From Immersiella caudata (lineage: Eukaryota; Ascomycota; Sordariomycetes; Sordariales; Lasiosphaeriaceae): DNA of 64,000 nt. Every line of letters begins with the position of its first letter. Position 1 is the first letter of the stretch. The position numbers were made by a program, and so were the translations under genes. Below the pieces are notes generated by a model. The model did not search any database. It was not told the origin of the DNA and saw only the letters and a list, made by a program, of their open reading frames with translations. Positions 10,506 through 20,357 of the stretch are shown piece after piece. The stretch covers positions 124,001 through 188,000 of the forward strand of contig JAULSU010000004.1 in NCBI GenBank assembly GCA_030512335.1, in the 5' to 3' direction.

Positions 10506-11945
10506 TCATCGTCGGGCCCCCCTTATGAAAGAAAGCATCAGCTGTTCCCTCTTGCCCCCCACCCTCTTCCACTCGGCCCCTAGAGCCGGGATGATCGCAA
10601 AGCAAGACAGCGCAACGACAACGTAAAGACTTTTCGTCAGGGCTTCGTAGAAAACCCGGTCATCACCCTCCGCTGGCCCTGCGGTGTTAGGCCGCGTCCT
10701 TTCCCACATGTACGACATGATGTTCTCCTCCAGGATACCACGCCGCACAAAACTAGCAAATATAGCGTGCCCGACAGCGAACACCACCCCGCTTCCGAGC
10801 GAAAACGTTCCCTGTAACAACCCAATCCCATTGGCAATATCGGCTGGATCCTGTGCGGTATGTGCAACAATGCCAGGCATATGAATGCCACATCCGATTC
10901 CCAGGCCGAAGACCAATAGACAGCTAAACCACTTGTCCGACCAAATCTCTGTAGTGGCGTCGATCGTGGTAGACAGGCCCGCGCCGACAGACATGAAGAT
11001 AGCCGCTGCCATCATCCACGGTGGGTGGTGCTCGATTTGATGTTGCAGCAGGCCTATCGGAATGGAGCTGACAGACATTCCGATGACTAGGGGAAGAGTG
11101 CCGAGCCCTGTCTTGAGAGAGCGTGCGCCGGAACCCTGTACCCAGAAGGAGATCCAGTATAGCATAGAGATAGCTCCACCCCCCATGCATGTAGAGAAGA
11201 TAAAGGCGAAGCTCATGCTGCGGTCGCTCATAGTGTCGGTAGGGATTGCGGGATCTGGACCTGACCGGAGCAGAATGAGGATGAAGAGCATGACGACTAG
11301 ACCTGCAGCGACTAAGAGGGTGTAGAAACGCGGGTCTATCCATCTTCCTAGCTCTAGTCCGGCTACTGAAAGGTTTGTGAATAGGACAAGAAGAACCGTG
11401 CTGAATGGACCAAGGTTCTTGATTTTCCCCTTGAGTGAGTTAGGCAACTGCTGCGGGGTTTGTAGCCGGCCATGTAGCGACACGAGGACGAAAAGGGCAA
11501 TGAAGGCTTGAAAAGAGAGGCTGTTCAAAAGTTAGAGGCAACTCAAGTCTTCGATGGAATGGATCAGGGAACTTGCAGCATGAAGTAACACCAACTCCAA
11601 AGACCTCTGACCTGTTCCGTCAGCGCTCCTGCAGAGATTGGCCCAACAAGGTAGCCCAGCCCCGATGCGAGACTCATGACCCCTCTAGTCCATTTGCGCT
11701 TTTCGAGCGGGATGACCAATACCAGAATAGCGGCACAACAATGAACGGTCCGGTCGAGGGCGCGCTGGCAGTGATAATCAACCCAGCCCCAAAGATACTA
11801 CAGCGACAAGGAAAGAGCGCTTAGGTGAGTGGAACGCGTAAACACGATTCCAGTGGAGTTGGAAGGCGAAGCTGGTGAGATAGGATGCACTGGCGTACCA
11901 CGTGAGGTGGTCGAGGGAGTTGAAGTCGGCTGTGACACTCGGGGC
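10506..11945 (-). pseudogene. Broken DHA2-type (14-TM) MFS drug/toxin-efflux transporter
   Basis: The C-terminal half (11520-10506) is a well-preserved DHA2-family MFS segment with about nine hydrophobic helices and a TLPLVIGMSVSSIPIG segment. Upstream, a GC-AG intron (11521-11576, donor GCAAGT, branch CTCTAAC) joins it to GYLVGPISAGALTEQ and WSWCYFM, family motif-C-type signatures. Further upstream are TADFNSLDHLTWYASAS and FGAGLIITASAP, which are normal MFS helix 2-3 sequences but lie in different frames. The GRAxxGxGxxG stretch expected between them and the PLEKR motif is missing. So there are at least two frame breaks and a small deletion, and the start and helix 1 are absent: the sequence runs in frame into the preceding protease-fold-like gene. 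Not expected to be functional as a transporter. Confidence 0.7.
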
Positions 11946-13369
11946 AACAAGGTTTACCTCGTGTCCAGTTTGGATTTCCACTTTTCCGGGCGGTGGATCA
12001 GTTGCGAAAATATTTATTTGCGTCGTTGCTGAGTCCTTCAACAGGAGATGCTTCCAGGTGTTGGCTGGGCGAATGAGTGCAAAGTTAGATTTCAGACCGT
12101 CCCTGAGGAAAACAATGGTGGGCAGGGCGTCATCCGTTCCATCTACAGGTAGAGCTTTGATACCGAGGAAGTTCGCTGCACCTCCAAGTTGGGCCCCAAC
12201 CCAGCTCGTTTCGGGAAGTGACGTCCCAGGTTTCGAGCGCAATCGGAAGTAACGGCATTGTTTCTCTTCAGAGTCCGATGCGATGGAGTCGTGATCCTCG
12301 TCCAGAAGCCGGGGCAGATACCGAGGCGCGGCGGCAGGCTTTCCGGTTTCGCAGTTCTTATGGAGGATGTCCCAGATGTCCCCCAGCATCCCATGAGCAG
12401 AAGTAAGCCCGAACTCTTGGCCGTCTGCTGTGAGGAGACCCCACCTCTGGAGAGCTTTTGGCTGAGAATTGAAGACCCTAGCATTAGAGTGGCACGGCAC
12501 AAAATCCCACGGGGGAAGCATGGGCGGCCAGGCGGGTCCTCGATCTCGATATGTAGTGTGACACCTGGCAGTCCATCCAAGGTTGCACCGTTACTGGTCG
12601 GGATTTCCCAGAGGGTTCGAGAGCTGGACGACAGGAGCTGAAGCCTGCTCCCTACCATGATCTCTCCGAACCCAGCCTCGTGCGCCCAGTTCATGCCAGT
12701 CTCTCGCATGGCCTTCCTCATGGTCGGTAATAACGTCGGCGGACAACGGACCCAGATGGTCGGCGAGAGCCTCACTGTCCCAGCAGGCTCATCCACAACG
12801 TGGCCAGACATGCGCAACTCTGGCTCCTCGTCGATGTGGTCATTGGGGATGCGGTATTTCCTTCCCGTCAACTCGATGTGTTTCTTTGCCGCACGTATAT
12901 CCGCGGCGAGCCTTATCTCAACCTTGTCCTTGAACTTTCTCACGGCATCTAGATGCACCGAAATCCTCGAGGATTCTGTTGGCCATGCGACGTAGATGTT
13001 GGTATTCTCGAAGGGATATATCTTTTTGGGAGAGTTGGGGACATCCAAAACCCACTGGCACTCTTGCTGAGGCTCAGTCTGGGACGTTTCAGCTGTTGAG
13101 GTTGCGTTGTTGGTCAGCCTGCTCGGGGCGTACTCGCTGATGGATGGCGAGCCCGGGTCTGACTCTGGTGACGGTCTCTGTTGCCGCTCGCGCGATTTCG
13201 ACTTGCTATATTGCCGTATGAAAGCTCGAAGGCCCTCCACAGTTGGCCTGTCCTCAGAGATATCTCTCTCGGTGACGTTGTTGGGGTGGGTGACCGTAAT
13301 GCCGGCGATACGGTTGACTATCCCAGACTTGCGTTCGCAACTTCTTAGTTGCTCGATTTCTGTGGCCAT
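11778..13369 (-). CDS. Unrecognised protein with trypsin-like-fold-type motif, fused into MFS remnant
   Basis: The ATG at 13369 opens a frame of ~300 residues with a disordered Ser/Pro-rich region (residues ~50-90) followed by a structured part (VWDVP-like start, ending near PGRPCFPRGILCRATL). The next segment continues in another frame with GLLTADGQEFGLTSAHGML, which resembles the His-containing strand of chymotrypsin-fold domains seen in uncharacterised fungal proteins (compare TAGH/TAAH motifs). The change of frame near 12470 has no intron of normal size that I can place; the only in-phase option is ~32 bp, so a frameshift is likely. The second frame runs on through sequence that is clearly MFS-derived (from ~11945) and stops at 11778. 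I infer a rearrangement fused the two genes. Whether any product is made is unknown. Confidence 0.4.
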
Positions 13370-13992
13370 CGATTAAACGGTCGATACTGCATCGCATTGC
13401 TGGTTTAGAGGCGCGTACGGGTGAGTGGCGCTCGAGATGAAGAAGAAGAAGAAACATTGTGTGCGACCTAGGAAAGAATTCTTCACGTAGGCGAGTTTGT
13501 CTGCATGTCTGGGCAAGAGGACGAGGAGGAGAAAGAGAGGCCTTCGCACTAAAAATTTCTCCAGGCTACCCCATCCAAATGAACACCAACAGAGTAGCGA
13601 CTGCCGGTCGCTTCTTCTGTTAGGTGTCGCGGGGGGAAGGGGCTCCGTCGTTCAAACTCGTTGGTCTGAATGCAAGATAAAGTGGAAAGCACTCTCGGAG
13701 TTGTGGCCGAGACGTACCTGCCCTGCTCAACGGACTTCGATTTTAACCCGGTTTGGCCGTTTTATTTTCTACACTGGAGATGGTGTGTGATGAAATGAAC
13801 TGGTGCACTCCTCGTAGCCTTGTTTCCATGCGAACCATGGACAGCTTAGCCACCGCTGACCATTCTAGTTCCGAGTTCTTCGCGTCCATCTAATGATCTC
13901 GCTAGATGGCGCTAGCGCCCCAATAATCATCGCAGCCCTTTCCTTCTTGTTCATACATCGACGACGCGGACGCGTCACGGCTGGGCCGGAAG
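13370..13992. other. Intergenic, no gene seen
   Basis: About 620 bases between divergent loci. It contains a short GAAGAA run near 13437-13452 on the plus strand and no supported coding sequence. Confidence 0.4.
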
Positions 13993-15237
13993 ATGGAACC
14001 TTTCAATGCTCTCGAGCTGGCCCGACTGGTGTGGCCTGCTTTCACGGAAAAGGATCTCTGCAACAATGAAAAACACTGCTTGCTTGTCAAGTACATTGCC
14101 TCCATCATAGGCGGCCTCGAGCATGGGCTATTTCCGCTTCCGCCAGAGAACACCAAACATTCGATCCAGTCGGTCACTGAAATCCGCGACGCTGAGCAGG
14201 GCAAAGACTTGAACGTTGTGCGAGCCGGTTACAACATTGGGAGGGGGAAAAATGATACCAGGGTCCCAGAAGACGCCGCAAAGCTTGCGCTGCGGGGAAT
14301 GACGCAACTCTGGGCGATACTGGAAATTCGGTTCAAATTGCCCGCGTATGCTTCTCCGACTCGCGAACCACTCATTTGGCACGACGCCGAACCCATCACC
14401 GCAGTTACCTAGCGTTTCTTTCAACAGAAGCTGGAAGCAAATCATGGAAACCAGCTTTCCCAACCCCTCAGAGCCATCGATGCTGACCTCACGGCTGCTC
14501 GTCTCGTCATCGACCATGGAGTCCGAATCGTTTGGACCTGGGACATTGCCAAGTGTTTGAGCACAAGATCTGGGCTTACGGGAATCTGATGAACCTAAAA
14601 TCGTCACCTATTCCCTCAGAAGTTCTCAAAGAACTGCTGCGGACCCACAATCTCTTGTTTCCCACTTTTATGTCTGAGACCGAGTCTCTCCTTCAAAAGT
14701 ACGACGGCATGATAGACTCGTTTCACCATCTTGGAACATGCGGCGTGGTGTCATCACACGATTGGGCTGACTATCGATACTGGCGCAAGGAGCTACAGCA
14801 ACTTTCCGACATTCTTTATGAACCGCCTCGTGGGCTCCGCCAGCTGTGGACGGCGAGGAGAAACGAGCCAAACGTCTTGAACATTGTTCTCTTTTTGGGT
14901 ATCTGGCGTTGAAGTTGCCATGCTGACAATTGTTGGCTGCGCATGCGGTGTGCTGTCAGTCAAGTATGCCATCGATTCCCGGGAGCTCGCAATCCAGTCT
15001 CTGGATATCTCCAAGCGGCTGCTCCAGTTGGAGATGGCGCAAGTCTGTGTAGATGATGGGCTCAGGGATAAGTTGAAGCCCCTTCATTGCGCACCTGAAG
15101 GGTAGCAGGCAATTATCGCATCGCTCGATAGTATTCTACGGAAAAAAGAATGCATTGTTGGCGACCAAAGTCGTCTGGTTATCGTCTCCTTCTTCGTGCG
15201 CGACTTCATTATCTCCAAGCCCCTCATTCGCCTCCTT
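13993..15237 (+). pseudogene. Broken gene for an unknown fungal protein with a C-terminal membrane helix
   Basis: From the ATG at 13993 a coherent helical protein can be followed, but it is broken several times. The first frame meets TAG at 14410-14412 and continues in the same frame with FFQQKLEANHGNQLSQPL, so that stop looks like a nonsense change. A frameshift near 14555 leads into EHKIWAYGNLMNLKSS, and another near 14905 leads from NVLNIVLFLGIW into VEVAMLTIVGCACG, together making one hydrophobic segment of about 25 residues. A further TAG at ~15102 is followed by more plausible coding to ~15237. The protein would have been ~400 residues, largely cytosolic with one membrane helix near its C-terminus. 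I do not recognise the family; long helical proteins with such a C-terminal helix are common among fungal lineage-specific genes. Confidence 0.5.
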
Positions 15238-15872
15238 TAGGTACTTGCCGAAATCTCTCTGTTCCTTGGCGACCTTCTCCAAGTAACGAAAGTCAAGTAG
15301 CCTGCCCTCAGATATTGCCAGGGGTCGTGCAAGGTTGATGGTATTTCTCGTCTCTCTATCGTTCAGCTGAAATCTCGGCTGTGAGCGTCTTCCTCGTCCC
15401 CGGAGGGCTACTGATTTTCAGCTTTTATCTCCATGGTGTGGCTTCCTTGCTCTTCTAGGTGTGTTATTAGTTGCTGGACTTGCACGTGCCCGGCTTTCTG
15501 TCTGCGAACCGCCTGGCTTTGGTGATACCCTTTCGCCCAGATAAACGCTCGAGTTGGCCGTCATCAATGCTCACGAGCGTTGGCTTGTCTGAGAATATCT
15601 GGCCGCGGTGGGGCAACGAACCGTGAAATATTCTTAGTCTGGCGATTGACACAAGGTGGTGTGGTTACACAGAGATTCGACCGCCTCACTTTTTCGAGCT
15701 CTCCTCTTGGCTGCATTTTGTGGCGGCTAATGACGGGAACAAAAACAGCTCTGCGACTTCCCCTCCTTTCCCCGACTCGTGATTTTAGGCGTCTGCCGCT
15801 CACTCTTTCCTGACTACCCCGCCTGGTGAAGCGAGAGAGGCAAAATCTTGCAACACCTTGATCACAGCGCAC
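15238..15872. other. Intergenic upstream of HET gene
   Basis: About 630 bases with no supported gene; presumed promoter and leader of the HET gene at 15873. Short open frames on both strands show no family features. Confidence 0.4.
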
Positions 15873-18428
15873 ATGATGAACAGCAAAAAGGATCGGGGAT
15901 TAACCCACCAGGCTCTGCGGAAGGTGGGCCTGGGAAATGCTCCGTCAGACGAGTTCAGTAATTTTTACACGCCCTCCAACGACACCTTCTACGCCAACAG
16001 CCCCTACCTCCCTCTCGACGCCCGTCATCCCAGCATCCGGCTCCTCCGAGTCCATCCTCAGAAGCGAACCCTTGATGAGCATCTGGCCGCGAACCAAAGA
16101 TGGGCTGAGCGGTACGCGTTAATCGCACAGGGGTCCTCGACGCGGCCGCCAGAATACGTGAAATCGGCGGTTGACGATAGCGCGCATCTTTCCAAGCTGC
16201 GCATTGCGTGCGATCTAATTGAAGACTGCCAGCTGTCGAGGGCTGAGGGGCGATACCTGGCTTTGTCCTACTACGCGGGATCTCCCAAAAATGTCGTACC
16301 GATCCTTGTCGACGGCGTACCGTTCAACACGTTTGCAAATCTGGAGCATGCCATTGGCTGTGCGATGGAATATTGGTACTCTGGGTCCGGTGATTGGGAG
16401 AGTGGCGGAAATGAGTTGTTCCTCTGGGCAGACCAGGTGTGCATCAACCAGAACGACACAGGCGAGCGGTCAAGCCAGGTAGCCAGGATGGGCGAGATAT
16501 ATCACCGGAGCCAAGAGTGCCTTGTCTGTTTGTCGACAAGCGACACGGTGTGGGACGCCACGGCTCTCAAGAAACTCCCCACCTCTCCAGCGCCGCTCGA
16601 AAAATACCTCTGGGATAACATTATATCCAAGGCTAGCTTGAGCATAGAGGCCTGGGTGGATGATCTGGAACACCTCCTGACGGCACCATGGTGGCGTCGA
16701 GCATGGATCCTGCAGGAGTTCGTCATGGCATCACGGGCAAGGTTTCTTGTTGGGACCAGTTCACTCGAAGCTGATGTGGTCAACAAGCTGGTCAGGCTGT
16801 TTGTCGATAATAACCAGATGGAGAAAACCCTTACCCACTTTCGCCAGATCCTGAGTAAGAAAGAACTTGAAGAAAAGCAGCTGGAAGATGGAAGGCGAGA
16901 ACGAGAGGAGATCCTGCGGCAAGACCGGGAAAGTCTAGCCAGGGCTGAAGGGACGGAATTGCGTCGACAGAGATCTCTAAACAATATGGAGATGATCAGA
17001 AGCAGTGAAGAGCATGCATATGTGAGTGGGAAGATATATAGTGCACAATGTCGCCAAAGCAACTTGAAGCGTGGCTTTTCCTTCAACAAAAGCTACGACC
17101 TGTATGAAGTCGCAGGGGAGATAAAAAACCTCACAGACTCTAGGTCCCGGGTGGCTGATAATCATACCCATCTGGTGCTGACGGCGCAGAAAATCAGCCA
17201 GGCGATCGCGTTGTGCGATGGTGTGCTACGCACCGTGGCGGAAGAGAGGCACAAGCAGGTGCCGCAGCCAACGCTTCTTGCTGAGAATGAAAACCAAAAA
17301 GTACATCGGAGAATAGGGGCACTGGAGGAGAAGATGAAAGCGCTTGAGAAGCCGGCTGTCGTGACGTCCGTCCTGGATCAGAAGCTCCAGCATTCTTTCA
17401 TGAGCAACAGGAACAGCTCCAACGACCTCCCTACCTATCTCGAGCACTCCCGCCACTGTCAATCCGGCGACAACCGTGACCGAGTTTATGCGTTCATCGG
17501 CCTCGTGGACCCTTCCTACGGCATCGTCCCGGACTACAGCGCCGACAACACCATCGTGAACGTCCTGATTGAAACGGCCACCAAGACCATCGAACACGAT
17601 TGTAACCTTGGCATCCTTTCCTACGCCGCGGGGACGAATGGTCCGCTCTCCTTCAAGCTGCCAAGCTGGGTACCCGACTGGACAAGAAGAAGGAGTACCA
17701 CGGCCGAGAGTTTCATGCAGGAGCTCCGCGCAGCAAAGGCCAGTCGTGAAATGCCCCCAAGGCCACCAAAACCACACACAGGGCGGATTCGTAGAACCAG
17801 GGCGGATTATCTCAAGTACAGCGAGCGAGACGATGTGAAGGGGATCCGAGTAAAACTACCCACAACGCAGAGCCACGAAACCAGGACGGTCCCAGAGTTT
17901 ATTAAGGAGAACGAGCGAGACAACGAGCGAGACAACGTGAAGGGTTACCAAGTAACATTACCCACAAGGCAGAGCCACAAAACCAGGACGGTCCCGGAGT
18001 TTGTCAGGGACAGCGAGCGAGACGACGTGATGGTCCTTAAAGCTAAGGGGATCCGACACAGCTTGGTACCCTGGGCCCTGGAGTTGGAGCGGAACCCAAG
18101 GCCAGCGCCTGGGGAGCTAACCAAGTACCAAGTGGCAGGCGAGAGCTTAGTGGTCAAGGCCATGGCGCCAACTTCGTCGGCGGACAATCTGGAGCTGTGG
18201 TTCCTGGTGGGGGCGGATCACCCGGTCGTGCTGCGGCGTAGCAGACATGCCCGTGAGACAGATGGTGCTTCGTTTGTGAGCGAAGCGCTCCTGCTAGACG
18301 GGAGCGTCATCAACGTGTCCAGTCCCGGTCCACAGACTCTCTGTAGCAATGAAGCCTACCAGCGGTACCTATGCCAGTTAGAAGCGGGAGAGAGGGAGGG
18401 GTGGCTTGAAGAGGTACTTATACAATAG
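15873..18428 (+). CDS. HET-domain protein with coiled coil and internal repeat
   Basis: An intronless frame of ~851 residues. I start at the ATG at 15873 (ATG-ATG-AAC); the open frame extends slightly further up but without an ATG. The HET domain is recognisable but divergent: YLALSYYAGS at ~128 replaces the usual LSYVWG, LFLWADQVCINQND follows at ~183 and WWRRAWILQEF at ~273. Between ~320 and ~510 lies a Glu/Arg/Gln-rich coiled-coil region, then a conserved HET C-terminal part (GDNRDRVYAFIGLVDP, then KLPSWVPDWT). Residues ~648-722 contain a ~38-residue duplicated unit. HET proteins act in heterokaryon incompatibility and cell death in Pezizomycotina, usually activated by a partner NLR or effector. 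The changed first motif could alter activity. No stop or frameshift is seen, so it is probably expressed. Confidence 0.85.
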   Translation: MMNSKKDRGLTHQALRKVGLGNAPSDEFSNFYTPSNDTFYANSPYLPLDARHPSIRLLRVHPQKRTLDEHLAANQRWAERYALIAQGSSTRPPEYVKSAVDDSAHLSKLRIACDLIEDCQLSRAEGRYLALSYYAGSPKNVVPILVDGVPFNTFANLEHAIGCAMEYWYSGSGDWESGGNELFLWADQVCINQNDTGERSSQVARMGEIYHRSQECLVCLSTSDTVWDATALKKLPTSPAPLEKYLWDNIISKASLSIEAWVDDLEHLLTAPWWRRAWILQEFVMASRARFLVGTSSLEADVVNKLVRLFVDNNQMEKTLTHFRQILSKKELEEKQLEDGRREREEILRQDRESLARAEGTELRRQRSLNNMEMIRSSEEHAYVSGKIYSAQCRQSNLKRGFSFNKSYDLYEVAGEIKNLTDSRSRVADNHTHLVLTAQKISQAIALCDGVLRTVAEERHKQVPQPTLLAENENQKVHRRIGALEEKMKALEKPAVVTSVLDQKLQHSFMSNRNSSNDLPTYLEHSRHCQSGDNRDRVYAFIGLVDPSYGIVPDYSADNTIVNVLIETATKTIEHDCNLGILSYAAGTNGPLSFKLPSWVPDWTRRRSTTAESFMQELRAAKASREMPPRPPKPHTGRIRRTRADYLKYSERDDVKGIRVKLPTTQSHETRTVPEFIKENERDNERDNVKGYQVTLPTRQSHKTRTVPEFVRDSERDDVMVLKAKGIRHSLVPWALELERNPRPAPGELTKYQVAGESLVVKAMAPTSSADNLELWFLVGADHPVVLRRSRHARETDGASFVSEALLLDGSVINVSSPGPQTLCSNEAYQRYLCQLEAGEREGWLEEVLIQ
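17817..18035 (+). repeat. Imperfect duplication (~110-120 bp) inside HET gene
   Basis: Two direct copies encode similar segments (RDDVKGIRVKLPTTQSH and RDNVKGYQVTLPTRQSH, each followed by TRTVPEF), with a partial third SERDDV start. Within the first copy GAGCGAGACAAC is itself doubled. This points to recent slippage or duplication in the protein's C-terminal linker. Confidence 0.75.
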
Positions 18429-18468
18429 GCATCATGGTACGTCAAGATATTCTTACCAACGCTTCATC

Positions 18469-18474
18469 AATAAA
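18469..18474 (+). terminator. Candidate poly(A) signal AATAAA for HET gene
   Basis: AATAAA lies 41 bases downstream of the HET stop codon, a suitable distance for a fungal polyadenylation signal. The 280-bp gap to the convergent GH62 gene holds no other feature. Confidence 0.4.
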
Positions 18475-18709
18475 GTCTAAAATGGAACCGCCTTAGCAAG
18501 CGATGCATATCTAGATTCCGAGGATGGATTCGGGCGACATCGGGAAGGCGGGTGGTGGCAAGCGGGGCAGATAGAGGACGAAGGCTTTCGTTAGGGCGAT
18601 ACAGATTACTTCACGGCATAGGAGTGAGGGATAGGAGGACGGGCGGGAGCTTGTAAAATACCTACTATACACCCAATACCATCCTTTTTATCTGCCCCCT
18701 TTCCCCCAC

Positions 18710-19747
18710 CTAACAAGCCGAATTCGTCTGCGCAATCAACGCAAGCCTCCAAGGCAACGCATTATACTCCCCCGTATTCAACACCGGATCTAACCCTTGG
18801 TACAAAAACCTCAACTTGCACGGATCAATCGTCAGCGTCTGATCCAGCTCCGTGCGAATAATCTCCCCGTGGCTAATACTCTTTGTCCACGGCGTCCCCT
18901 CAAACACCACGTTCGCCGCACCCGCAAAGGGATTCTCCTCCGTCGCGGCAAGGGCCTCCCACCCATCTACGATATTATCGGAGGTAAAAGAGCGGAAGTA
19001 GCGCTCGCCGGTGGCGCCGATAGCTTCGATAACGAGGAGGTAGTAATCATCTCTGATTCGATGAATGCATACCGCTTCGAAGAGGTCTTCCTTCTTGCCT
19101 TGCAAGGCAATGACGGGCTCGTTCATGCCCTTGGGGAAATCACCAATGGGAGTTTCCGAGCGGTAGAGCTGGCCGTTGTCGTCGGAGGAGAAGAGATGGC
19201 AGGTTTTGGCATCGCAAATGACCCACATGTCGACCCAGTATCCGGCGCCGATGTTCTCGTTGATGATTTCCGGACGGGCGGCGTAGAAATTGGTGGGGGC
19301 GGTCCAGCCGAGGGGGTCGTCGATGTTTTTGTTGGTGGAGTAGGCAGCGTTGCCGTTTTGGTAGATGAGGTACCAGAGACCGTGCGGTTCGAAGAAGAAT
19401 ATTTGCGGTGCGGCTCGGTAGCCGGTGCCGATGGGGGATTGGTCGAGATAGTGAAATTCGGCCTCGCCGGCTTTTTCAAAGTCGGTGAAGCTGAAGTAGA
19501 CTAGGTTGTAGCCGGCCAGTTGGGAGGTGCTGGCGAAGACGTGGTAGGTTCCGTTGATCTCGACGATGGTGGGGTCTTTGATGCCGGCGAGGTTGCGGCC
19601 GTCATCTTTGGGGCCGATGAGGGGTCCGGTTGAAGTCCAGGTGAAATTGCTACTGAGGCTTTTTACTTGTCTCTGTCCGAGATGTTGGATGGGGAGGATG
19701 GCGGCTAGGGCGCAGCTGGCCACGACAAGGAGAGAGAGGAGCCTCAT
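18710..19747 (-). CDS. Secreted alpha-L-arabinofuranosidase, GH62
   Basis: A single-exon gene of 345 residues with a classic signal peptide (residues 1-16, MRLLSLLVVASCALAA). The mature protein is one GH62 five-bladed beta-propeller: GPKDDGRNLAGIKDPT (catalytic-base Asp58), YHVFASTSQLAGYNLVYFSF, FFEPHGLWYLIYQNGNAAYS, GYWVDMWVICD (second Asp) and DLFEAVCIHRI (acid Glu), ending in GEYNALPWRLALIAQTNS. GH62 enzymes remove arabinose side chains from arabinoxylan and arabinan in plant cell walls, acting outside the cell. There is no carbohydrate-binding module. The length is normal for a single-domain GH62. A TATAAAG box lies 72 bases upstream. It sits between immunity-type genes without an obvious functional link and suggests a saprotroph or plant-associated fungus. 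Confidence 0.93.
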   Translation of the reverse strand: MRLLSLLVVASCALAAILPIQHLGQRQVKSLSSNFTWTSTGPLIGPKDDGRNLAGIKDPTIVEINGTYHVFASTSQLAGYNLVYFSFTDFEKAGEAEFHYLDQSPIGTGYRAAPQIFFFEPHGLWYLIYQNGNAAYSTNKNIDDPLGWTAPTNFYAARPEIINENIGAGYWVDMWVICDAKTCHLFSSDDNGQLYRSETPIGDFPKGMNEPVIALQGKKEDLFEAVCIHRIRDDYYLLVIEAIGATGERYFRSFTSDNIVDGWEALAATEENPFAGAANVVFEGTPWTKSISHGEIIRTELDQTLTIDPCKLRFLYQGLDPVLNTGEYNALPWRLALIAQTNSAC

Positions 19748-19818
19748 GATTTCGAAGAGATTCGGGGGTCTGCCATCGACCTCTGGATTCTGCGAATCTT
19801 TTGGGGGTTGTAGCCATT

Positions 19819-19825
19819 CTTTATA
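19819..19825 (-). promoter_or_regulatory. TATA box of GH62 gene
   Basis: TATAAAG on the minus strand, 72 bases upstream of the GH62 start codon. Confidence 0.5.
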
Positions 19826-20129
19826 GTCTTTGAGTCTTTAAGATACAGGGGAACTAAAGCGCCGATACGAACTGTAATCTTCCTCCAATCGAAATTCCTC
19901 TGGCCCTGAACGAGACATGCGCGCCAATCGGCGTATCTTCCCGGTACCTGGATATCACTGGGACGTGGTATTTCCCAGGCCGAGGAAGAATTATCCGTCG
20001 ATCTTTCCCATCGCTTGGGTCTTGTCCCGGGGACAGGGGTACCGAGATGTAACGGCTGGCCCGCTTATATCCGGGGCGATAGCTATGTGCCCCAGTTCCG
20101 GTCAGTAACTCCGCCGGCCATACTTTCCT

Positions 20130-20137
20130 TATATAAA
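20130..20137 (+). promoter_or_regulatory. Candidate TATA box of kinase-like gene
   Basis: TATATAAA on the plus strand about 220 bases before the start codon at 20358. The ~610-bp region 19748-20357 otherwise holds only the divergent promoters of the GH62 and kinase-like genes. Confidence 0.4.
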
Positions 20138-20357
20138 CGGTTCGGTAGAGAAAAGCGCCCCAGCAGACAATCCTTTGGGACCCAAACCATAGGGCTTGGG
20201 AGATTTTCGGCCCGCACCGGAGGCAGGTCGTCACTCGGCCCCGGACCGACCTGGCATTTCCTGCCAGCGATATCCGACCTTCTGCCCCGCATGCCGCCCA
20301 CGGCCGCCAACGCGCTTTCATCAACTGCACTCCTGGCCTCGCACAGACTTTGACGCC

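Noticed and set aside
17020..17113. Intron in the HET gene starting GTGAGT near 17020
   Set aside because: Length to the plausible acceptor (94 bases) would break an otherwise continuous frame.
18797..19504. Gly/Val-rich frame opposite the GH62 gene
   Set aside because: Antisense shadow of a gene with clear signal peptide and catalytic motifs.
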